A stretch of 64,000 nt of DNA. It comes from Gordonia jinghuaiqii (lineage in GTDB: Bacteria > Actinomycetota > Actinomycetes > Mycobacteriales > Mycobacteriaceae). Position 1 is the stretch's first letter, and each line of letters begins with the position of its first letter. The DNA is taken from NCBI RefSeq assembly GCF_014041935.1, contig NZ_CP059491.1, positions 3,162,001 through 3,226,000 on the forward strand, given 5' to 3'. This document shows, one piece after another, positions 58,947-64,000 of the stretch. Both the position numbers and the translations under genes were made by a program. The notes under the pieces are model-generated. The model saw only the letters and a list, made by a program, of their open reading frames with translations. It had not been told where the DNA came from and did no database searches.

Positions 58947-59028
58947 TGCCACTCCTCTGGCTGTCCCGGCGGCGGCAAGCCGCCGGGTCACTGGTGTCCC
59001 CAGATCACGGGCCGTGTGTCCGAGGCAG

Positions 59029-59051
59029 GTTTTCGACTCATGGTCGAAAAC
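59029..59051. promoter_or_regulatory. Probable NrtR operator upstream of nadA
   Basis: GTTTTCGAC (59029-59037) and GTCGAAAAC (59043-59051) form a perfect 9-bp inverted repeat with a 5-base centre. In mycobacteria the Nudix-type repressor NrtR controls nadABC through a palindrome just upstream. An nrtR gene lies at 60858, supporting the match. Confidence 0.75.
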
Positions 59052-59116
59052 ATGTGCATCGTAACATTCGCCACACCTGGTTCATTCCCGCCGCCGGCAC
59101 GGTCACCGGACACCGG

Positions 59117-59623
59117 TCACGGACACATCAGCGCATCCAGGTATCGATCGGTGATCCGCGACTGGACGAGACGGCCGACGGGCCCACCGATCCGGGTAAA
59201 CCACTTCCCCGGCCGAGAGAAGGCGACGACGTGCGCGACCACGGTGTCATCGTCGAGCAGCTGCACCCAGAATCGTTCCTCACCGATCTCGGGATGCCCG
59301 GCGAGAGTCCCGTAGGCGAACCCGCGCTCACGTGGGGTGTCGATGATCTCGACCACCCGGCACCGCGCGGTGACACCGACACGCCCGAGGCCCAGTCGCA
59401 TGCCGACGACCAGCCCCGACGCCGCCGGAGGGGTCGTCGCCTCGACATCGATGCCCGCGCGACGATGCATGTCCCACTCCAGGATTCGTTGCCCCGCGGC
59501 CGCGAAGCAGTCCCTCCCCGCACCGACGACGCGAGAGCGGCGCAGGTGGTGATAGCCGGCGGGCAACTCCGCGGCAGTGGCCCCGACCTCGGGATAGGTC
59601 AGGCCCATTCGTTGCACCGTCAT
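59117..59623 (-). CDS. DUF1990 family protein
   Basis: 168 aa. Family markers are LTYPEVGATAAELPAGYHHL (in part: YPEVGATAAELPAGYHHLRR), AGQRILEWDMHRRAGI, ERGFAYGTLAGHPEIGEERFWVQL (in part: GFAYGTLAGHPEIGEERF) and VVAHVVAFSRPGKWFTRIGGPVGRLVQ (in part: AFSRPGKWFTRIGGP). The fold resembles START or SRPBCC lipid-binding proteins, but function is unknown. The start ATG 59623 overlaps the XRE gene stop by 4 bases, so the two form an operon. Confidence 0.88.
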   Translation of the reverse strand: MTVQRMGLTYPEVGATAAELPAGYHHLRRSRVVGAGRDCFAAAGQRILEWDMHRRAGIDVEATTPPAASGLVVGMRLGLGRVGVTARCRVVEIIDTPRERGFAYGTLAGHPEIGEERFWVQLLDDDTVVAHVVAFSRPGKWFTRIGGPVGRLVQSRITDRYLDALMCP

Positions 59624-59880
59624 CCGGCGCGTGCGACCTGGCCGTCGAGCACCAGTGCCAGGTCGTCGAGTGAGGTGTCCAGCGCACGCGCGAGCGCGGC
59701 GATCGTGGCGAATGCCGGTGTGGGCATCCGGCCGGTCTCGATCTTGCGCAGCGTCTCCGGTGAGATCCCGGCACCGAGCGCCACGTCGGCCAGCGGTCGG
59801 GCACCGCGGAGTTCGCGGAGCCGCGCACCCAGCCTGCGGCCGGCCGCGATCTGTTCCGGGGTCAACGGGTTACGCACCAT
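59620..59880 (-). CDS. XRE-family helix-turn-helix repressor
   Basis: 86 aa, consisting almost entirely of a Cro/cI-type helix-turn-helix: RRLGARLRELRGARPLADVALGAGISPETLRKIETGRMPTP (key parts VALGAGISPETLRKIETGR), then AFATIAALARALDTSLDDL. Three identical palindromic operators lie directly upstream in the divergent region shared with map. It likely represses itself, the DUF1990 gene and perhaps map. Confidence 0.9.
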   Translation of the reverse strand: MVRNPLTPEQIAAGRRLGARLRELRGARPLADVALGAGISPETLRKIETGRMPTPAFATIAALARALDTSLDDLALVLDGQVARAG

Positions 59881-59900
59881 GCGGACCAGCGTATCGGATT

Positions 59901-59916
59901 CGGTATTTCTATACCG
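59901..59916. promoter_or_regulatory. XRE operator copy 1
   Basis: CGGTAT-TTCT-ATACCG, a perfect 6-4-6 palindrome, 20 bases before the XRE start. Its position would block transcription of the repressor. Confidence 0.8.
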
Positions 59917-59951
59917 GGATTACCGGCGCGTCGCAGGAGGAAGGCGACGTG

Positions 59952-59967
59952 CGGTATACCTATACCG
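59952..59967. promoter_or_regulatory. XRE operator copy 2
   Basis: CGGTAT-ACCT-ATACCG, same arms as copy 1, starting 51 bases after it, about five helical turns. Confidence 0.8.
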
Positions 59968-59973
59968 GGAGAT

Positions 59974-59989
59974 CGGTATTTCTATACCG
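59974..59989. promoter_or_regulatory. XRE operator copy 3
   Basis: CGGTAT-TTCT-ATACCG, identical to copy 1 and 22 bases after copy 2 (about two helical turns), 30 bases before the map start. Confidence 0.8.
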
Positions 59990-60019
59990 GAACACGGCAT
60001 GTCACGGAGGGACAACAAC

Positions 60020-60784
60020 ATGGTCGAACTGAAGTCACCGGCGGAGGTGGCCGCCATGGGAGTGACCGGGCGGTTCATCGCGGATCTGCTCGACGATCTC
60101 TCCGGCCGCGCCGACGTCGGGGTCAACCTCCTCGAACTCGAGGAACGCGCACGTGAACTCATCGCCGAACGCGGGGCCCAGTCGTGCTACTGGGACTACA
60201 CCCCCTCCTTCGGGCGCGGACCGTTCCGCAATGTGATCTGCCTGTCGGTCAATGACGCAGTGCTGCACGGACTCCCCCACGACTACGTACTGGAGGACGG
60301 CGACCTGTTGTCGATGGACATCGCGGTGGCCATCGACGGCTGGGTCGCCGATTCGGCGCGCAGCCTCATCGTCGGGACGCCACGCCCCGATGATCAGCGT
60401 CTCATCGCCGCCACCGAGGAGGCATTGCAGGCTGCCATCGACGCCGCCCGTCCGAACGCCCGACTCGGCGACATCTCGGCCGCGATCGGGGCGGTCGCCA
60501 AGTCCTACGGCTATCGGGTCAACACCGAATTCGGCGGCCACGGGCTGGGCCGGACCATGCACGAGGACCCGCACGTGGCGAACACGGGCAGACCGGGTCG
60601 GGGGATGACACTCCAGCCCGGACTGACGCTCGCCCTCGAGCCGTGGTTCACCCTCGGGTCGGAACGCATCAAATTCGACGCCGACGGCTGGACCATCCGC
60701 TCGTTCGACGGCTCCCGCGGCGCCCACAGCGAACACACCATCGCGGTCACCGACGGGGAGGCGCTGGTGCTCACCACGGCGTGA
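60020..60784 (+). CDS. map: Type I methionine aminopeptidase
   Basis: 254 aa. It is a pita-bread metallopeptidase removing initiator Met. Metal ligands are seen in LLSMDIAVAIDGWVADSARS (two Asp), GGHGLGRTMHEDPHV (His), LTLALEPWF (Glu) and AHSEHTIAVT (Glu). The substrate His lies in NDAVLHGLP. ATG 60020 follows CACGGAGGGAC. It has no N-terminal SH3-binding extension. The gene faces the XRE repressor across three operators, unusual for a housekeeping enzyme, so it may be a specialised second copy. Confidence 0.93.
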   Translation: MVELKSPAEVAAMGVTGRFIADLLDDLSGRADVGVNLLELEERARELIAERGAQSCYWDYTPSFGRGPFRNVICLSVNDAVLHGLPHDYVLEDGDLLSMDIAVAIDGWVADSARSLIVGTPRPDDQRLIAATEEALQAAIDAARPNARLGDISAAIGAVAKSYGYRVNTEFGGHGLGRTMHEDPHVANTGRPGRGMTLQPGLTLALEPWFTLGSERIKFDADGWTIRSFDGSRGAHSEHTIAVTDGEALVLTTA

Positions 60785-60844
60785 GCGCGAGGTGTGTCCC
60801 GAGGTGTGGGTCGCCGAAGTGGGCTCCCCCGGCGGTACGGGCCA

Positions 60845-60860
60845 TACAATCGACCGCATG
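60845..60860 (+). promoter_or_regulatory. -10 box of leaderless nrtR
   Basis: TACAAT (60845-60850) precedes ATG 60858 by exactly 7 bases, the same geometry as at 13920. No ribosome site is present, so transcription probably starts at or beside the A of ATG. Confidence 0.65.
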
Positions 60861-61622
60861 CCTGCCGCCGGCTCCGAGCCTCCCGTCGCCGACGGCACCG
60901 CCCTCCGGGTCGAGGTTCTCAGCGTCGTACTGCAGATACGTCCACCGGCGACGGCCGAGACCACTGCGGAACCCACGCTGTGCGTGCTGCTGTCTGAGTC
61001 TGAGTCTGAGCCGGCGTCTGGGTCTGAGCGGGCGTCTGGGTCGGAGTCGGGGCGCTGGGTTCTGCCCGGCGGCGGCGTGGGCGCCGACGAGACGCTCTCG
61101 ACCAGTGCCCGCCGGCTCGTCGCGGACACGATGGATGTCCGCGAGATCGCCCACCTCGAGCAGTTGTCGGTGTTCTCCGATCCGCATCGCGTTCCCGGGA
61201 TTCGAACCATCGCATCCACTTACATGGGGCTGGTCCCCTCCGATGCGTCGGCGTCGTTGCCCGACGCCGCCCGCTGGTTCGCCGTCGACTCATTGCCCGC
61301 GGTCGCCTACGATCACGGCGAGATCATCGACACCGCACGACACCGCCTGGCCGCCAAGCTCTCCTACACCAACATCGCGTTCGCGCTGGCCCCGAAGCAG
61401 TTCCCGATGTCGCAGCTGTCCGAGATCTATTGCGCCGCACTCGGTTACCCGGTCGACACGACCAATCTGTTGCGCATCCTGAGTCGACGTGCCGTCGTGG
61501 TGGCAACCGGCACACTCGGCAAGACGGGGCGATCCGGAGGGCGGCCGCCTGCGCTCTACGCCTTCGCCGACACCGAGTTGCGCGTCACCGATGAGTTCGC
61601 GACGCTACGCCCGCCGATGTGA
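60858..61622 (+). CDS. nrtR: NrtR, Nudix-related transcriptional regulator of NAD synthesis
   Basis: 254 aa. An N-terminal Nudix-like domain is followed by a winged helix (FPMSQLSEIYCAALGYPVDTTNLLRILSRR, in part LSEIYCAALGYPVDTTNLLR). The Nudix box is degenerate (GGGVGADETLSTSARRLVADTM): the REUxEE catalytic motif is lost, as in NrtR proteins that sense NAD-related ligands without hydrolysis. A Ser/Glu-rich insert (SESESEPASGSERASGSESG) interrupts the fold near residues 47-66. Its 3' end overlaps the opposing DUF2567 gene by 38 bases. Likely target: the palindrome before nadA. Confidence 0.88.
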   Translation: MPAAGSEPPVADGTALRVEVLSVVLQIRPPATAETTAEPTLCVLLSESESEPASGSERASGSESGRWVLPGGGVGADETLSTSARRLVADTMDVREIAHLEQLSVFSDPHRVPGIRTIASTYMGLVPSDASASLPDAARWFAVDSLPAVAYDHGEIIDTARHRLAAKLSYTNIAFALAPKQFPMSQLSEIYCAALGYPVDTTNLLRILSRRAVVVATGTLGKTGRSGGRPPALYAFADTELRVTDEFATLRPPM

Positions 61623-62211
61623 GTTCCTCCGCCGACGGGTCGTGAAGATCCAGGTCTCCGACACCGAGATCAGCTGTCCGCGAGGACAACACGCACACCA
61701 GATACACCAGCGCGAAGGCGAACGGTGCGCAGATGAGCAGCGTCCACGACGCGCTCTGTCCCGCGCGCGTCGCACCTTCGAGCCAGAGCTCGGGGACGAC
61801 CCGGTACATCGTCCCCACCGGCAGATCGGCGGGGTCGTCGTGGAACCGAAGGCCGGCGATCCTCATCCCGGCCGTTGCCGCCAGCGCCGCACCGGCCACC
61901 GTGCCCAGCGCAGGCCACACGAAACCGACGACGCCGCGCCACGGTTTCGCCGCCAGCCACACCACGAGTGCCGCGACGCCGCCGTAACCGAACATCACCA
62001 GCGCGAATGCTCCGATCCCGTCGAAGTCGACGGGGATGTCACCTCGGGCCCCCTCGATCACCACGCCGGTGCTCGGCGGCGTCAGTGACGCCCAGATCAT
62101 CCCGGCGACCGCACCGAGGAGGATCACCACCGCTGTGATCGCCAGCAGCACCGACGTCGGGCGCTCCGGCCGGGCCGATCCGCGGCGCGTGTGCGGAACC
62201 GGCGTTCTCAC
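61585..62211 (-). CDS. DUF2567 membrane protein (Rv1591-like)
   Basis: 208 aa. Four membrane helices at about residues 24-46, 70-92, 98-118 and 155-178 surround an extracytoplasmic segment [24 protein letters not shown] (in part). GTG 62211 overlaps the bsaP stop by 4 bases. The position after bsaP and bioB equals Rv1591 in M. tuberculosis. Function unknown. The C-terminal tail is overlapped by nrtR on the other strand. Confidence 0.82.
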   Translation of the reverse strand: MRTPVPHTRRGSARPERPTSVLLAITAVVILLGAVAGMIWASLTPPSTGVVIEGARGDIPVDFDGIGAFALVMFGYGGVAALVVWLAAKPWRGVVGFVWPALGTVAGAALAATAGMRIAGLRFHDDPADLPVGTMYRVVPELWLEGATRAGQSASWTLLICAPFAFALVYLVCVLSSRTADLGVGDLDLHDPSAEELTSAGVASRTHR

Positions 62212-62447
62212 CGGCGGCCCAGTTCGGTGGAATCGACGGTGCCGTGACGCGAGCACCGCGCATCCCAGCCGTCGGGGCGCACCTGAACCACCATCCGGCG
62301 CCCGCACTGGCCGCAGAACCGCGGGGGTTCGAGACCGAGCCGGGCGGCCGGCGGGACGGCGTCGGGCGCCTGCAGTTCCAGTTCGAGTCCGGTGTGGACC
62401 CCGAACCGGCACGGCTCGGCGAGTGGACCCGGAACGGTGTCGATCAT
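62208..62447 (-). CDS. bsaP: Biotin synthase auxiliary protein
   Basis: 79 aa. It contains [26 protein letters not shown] (in part: [12 protein letters not shown] and WDARCSRHG), with three cysteines and a histidine able to hold a metal or Fe-S cluster. This matches Rv1590-type BsaP proteins, which are needed for biotin synthase activity in mycobacteria. It lies 34 bases after bioB in the same direction, the expected order. Confidence 0.85.
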   Translation of the reverse strand: MIDTVPGPLAEPCRFGVHTGLELELQAPDAVPPAARLGLEPPRFCGQCGRRMVVQVRPDGWDARCSRHGTVDSTELGRR

Positions 62448-62481
62448 GAGAACACGCTACCCATCACGTCCGACCTGATCG

Positions 62482-63516
62482 TCAGATCGTGTCGTTCAGC
62501 GACTTGATGGGCATCGACAGATCGCTGAGGAGATCGAGGTCGTCCTCGGCGGGACGTCCGAGTGTCGTCAGGTAGTTGCCCACGATGACGGCGTTGATCC
62601 CGCCGAGGATGCCCTGCTTGGCGCCGAGGTCACCGAGAGTGATCTCGCGGCCACCGGCGAACCGCAGGATCGTGCGCGGCAGGGCCAGGCGGAAGGCCGC
62701 GACCGACTTGAGCGCCTCGGCGGCGGGCAGGACGTCGAGGTCACCGAAGGGAGTGCCGGGCCGCGGGTTGAGGAAGTTCAGGGGCACCTCGTCCGGCTCG
62801 AGATCGGCGAGCTCGGCGGCGAACTCGGCCCGCTGCTCGAGGGTTTCGCCCATGCCGAGGATGCCGCCGCAGCACACCTCCATGCCCGCTTCACGGACCA
62901 TGCGTAAGGTGTCCCAGCGTTCCTCCCAGCTGTGGGTGGTGACCACGTTCGGGAAGTGGCTGCGGGCGGTCTCGAGATTGTGGTTGTAGCGGTGTACACC
63001 CATGTCACGGAGCTGGTCGACCTGCTCCTGGGTGAGCATGCCCAGGCTGCAGGCGATCTGGATGTCGACCTCGTTGCGGATGGCCTCGATACCGGCGGCG
63101 ACCTGGCTGAGCAGGCGCTTGTCCGGACCGCGGACCGCAGCGACGATGCAGAACTCGGTGGCACCGGTCTTGGCGGTCTGTTTGGCGGCTTCGACCAGCG
63201 AGGGGATGTCGATCCAGGCACTGCGCACCGGGGAGGCGAACAGACCCGACTGCGAGCAGAAGTGGCAGTCCTCCGGGCAGCCGCCGGTCTTCAGCGAGAT
63301 GATGCCCTCGACCTCGACCTCCGGTCCACACCAGCGCATGCGCACGTCGTGGGCGAGCTGCAGCAGCTCGGTGAGACGGTCGTCGGACAGGCGCAGGACA
63401 GCCAGGACCTGCTCCCGGTCCAACGGCTCACCGCGCTCGAGCACCTGGGCTCGGGCGATGGCGAGGATGTCCTCCGACATCTGGGCGGGCGTGGCGTCGA
63501 CGGTTGCCTGGGTCAC
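62482..63516 (-). CDS. bioB: Biotin synthase
   Basis: 344 aa radical SAM enzyme inserting sulfur into dethiobiotin. The SAM cluster motif is [14 protein letters not shown] near residues 78-91. [26 protein letters not shown] and [14 protein letters not shown] (key part [10 protein letters not shown]) are conserved. CAxR at [17 protein letters not shown] binds the auxiliary 2Fe-2S with the other cysteines. A 19-bp tandem repeat lies just upstream, between bioB and bioD. Confidence 0.96.
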   Translation of the reverse strand: MTQATVDATPAQMSEDILAIARAQVLERGEPLDREQVLAVLRLSDDRLTELLQLAHDVRMRWCGPEVEVEGIISLKTGGCPEDCHFCSQSGLFASPVRSAWIDIPSLVEAAKQTAKTGATEFCIVAAVRGPDKRLLSQVAAGIEAIRNEVDIQIACSLGMLTQEQVDQLRDMGVHRYNHNLETARSHFPNVVTTHSWEERWDTLRMVREAGMEVCCGGILGMGETLEQRAEFAAELADLEPDEVPLNFLNPRPGTPFGDLDVLPAAEALKSVAAFRLALPRTILRFAGGREITLGDLGAKQGILGGINAVIVGNYLTTLGRPAEDDLDLLSDLSMPIKSLNDTI

Positions 63517-63541
63517 GGGTGAACTCCTTGTGTATCGGGCT

Positions 63542-63630
63542 GTGGTGTTGCGCTCAGGTTGTGGTGTTGCGCTCAGGTTGTGGTGTTGCGCTCAGGTTGT
63601 GGTGTTGCGCTCAGGTTGTGGTGTTGCGCT
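63542..63630. repeat. 19-bp tandem repeat between bioD and bioB
   Basis: GTGGTGTTGCGCTCAGGTT begins at 63542, 63561, 63580 and 63599, identical each time; a fifth copy (63618) is broken after 13 bases. It fills the gap between the bioD stop and the bioB start. The unit is not a multiple of three, and the region is not coding. Confidence 0.95.
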
Positions 63631-63643
63631 GGGCGGGAGGGCT

Positions 63644-64000
63644 TTACGAGGTCCGGACGAGTTGTTCCGGGCGGTTGGGCAGTGTGCCGGCGAGCCAGTC
63701 GTGGTCGAACCAGGTCGGTGCGAGGCGGCGGAATTCCGCGGGGTCGAGGGCGGCTGCGCCGGCCGGCAGGACACCGACGACGGGCACACCGGTCACCCGC
63801 GGGAGGTCGGTCCGATTGCAGCGCATCGCGAGGTCGGGGTTCTCCGGCCACGAGCCGATGACGAGTCCGGCGGGCCGGAGCCCGCGTGCGCGCACCGCGT
63901 TCACGGTCAGCTCGGCGTGATTGAGTGCGCCGAGTCCCGGCGCCACGACGACGATCACGCCGTCGGCTGTGTCGCGACGCAGTGTCGCGACGGCGACGTC
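63644..64000 (-). CDS. bioD: Dethiobiotin synthetase (5' part missing)
   Basis: Minus-strand frame entering from the window edge; 118 residues are visible. GVIVVVAPGLGALNHAELTVNAVRARGL (in part: VAPGLGALNHAELTV) is the conserved loop of BioD after the carbamate site, followed by GLVIGSWPENPDLAMRCNRTDLP (in part: WPENPDLAMRCNR). BioD closes the ureido ring using ATP. The P-loop half lies outside. Order bioD-bioB-bsaP matches the mycobacterial biotin cluster. Confidence 0.88.
   Translation of the reverse strand, partial: DVAVATLRRDTADGVIVVVAPGLGALNHAELTVNAVRARGLRPAGLVIGSWPENPDLAMRCNRTDLPRVTGVPVVGVLPAGAAALDPAEFRRLAPTWFDHDWLAGTLPNRPEQLVRTS

Noticed and set aside
63542..63630. CRISPR array
   Set aside because: The 19-bp units are directly adjacent with no spacers and no cas genes are nearby. 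It is a plain tandem repeat.

Overview
The window is a GC-rich chromosomal segment of an actinobacterium of the order Mycobacteriales, most likely Gordonia or a close relative. Three things point there. The gene order bioD-bioB-bsaP-DUF2567, nrtR, nadA-nadC, hisDCBH-hisA-impA-hisF-hisI-trpE-TM-trpC-trpB-trpA-lgt and pyk-tesB parallels the M. tuberculosis Rv1589-Rv1618 region. An alkB-rubredoxin-rubredoxin-reductase-tetR operon is of the type typical of Gordonia and Rhodococcus. Two genes appear leaderless, with a TAnnnT box exactly 7 nt before the start codon. I saw no rRNA, tRNA, CRISPR array, insertion sequence or prophage. Genus is inference; order is well supported.

Layout. 1-7839: a PhnF-type GntR regulator (truncated by the window edge) divergent from a nine-gene carbon-phosphorus lyase operon phnGHIJKL-DUF1045-phnMN, every junction overlapping by 1-4 bases. 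7974-8579: a small secreted protein and a strong terminator. 8745-12109: alkane hydroxylase operon alkB-rubA1-rubA2-rubB-alkU. 12174-15263: phospholipase D-family protein, a membrane-anchored CHAP-domain protein and a DUF2461 protein. 15411-19572: a degenerate FAD-oxidase, then guanine deaminase flanked by two paralogous ABM-domain membrane proteins. 19601-21985: YchJ-like protein, dodecin, an alpha/beta hydrolase that has lost its usual histidine, and a TetR regulator behind a 14-bp-phased CTAG array. 21999-25103: SDR oxidoreductase and ethanolamine ammonia-lyase eutBC. 25100-30725: a DUF6325 remnant, long-chain acyl-CoA ligase, a BacA/Rv1819c-like ABC transporter, a membrane-anchored protein and tesB.

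30801-53341 is the biosynthetic core on the minus strand: pyk, gltBD, lgt, and a long his-trp supercluster reading hisD to lgt. It has no trpF; HisA is therefore expected to be the bifunctional PriA. Small membrane proteins, a 40-codon repetitive ORF and a tautomerase are threaded through it in translationally coupled arrangement. 53526-56838: TipA-type MerR regulator with a textbook 19-bp-spacer promoter, a hemerythrin protein, and a DUF222-HNH (13E12-type) gene broken by two single-base frameshifts. 56950-64000: nadC and nadA without nadB, an NrtR-type palindrome upstream of nadA, an XRE-DUF1990 pair divergent from methionine aminopeptidase across three identical operators, the leaderless nrtR gene, DUF2567, bsaP, bioB, and the 3' part of bioD.

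Functional themes are phosphonate scavenging, alkane oxidation, ethanolamine use (with a possible cobalamin importer nearby), and amino-acid, NAD and biotin biosynthesis. A recurring oddity is in-frame 15-bp tandem repeats that add low-complexity acidic segments to several unrelated proteins.
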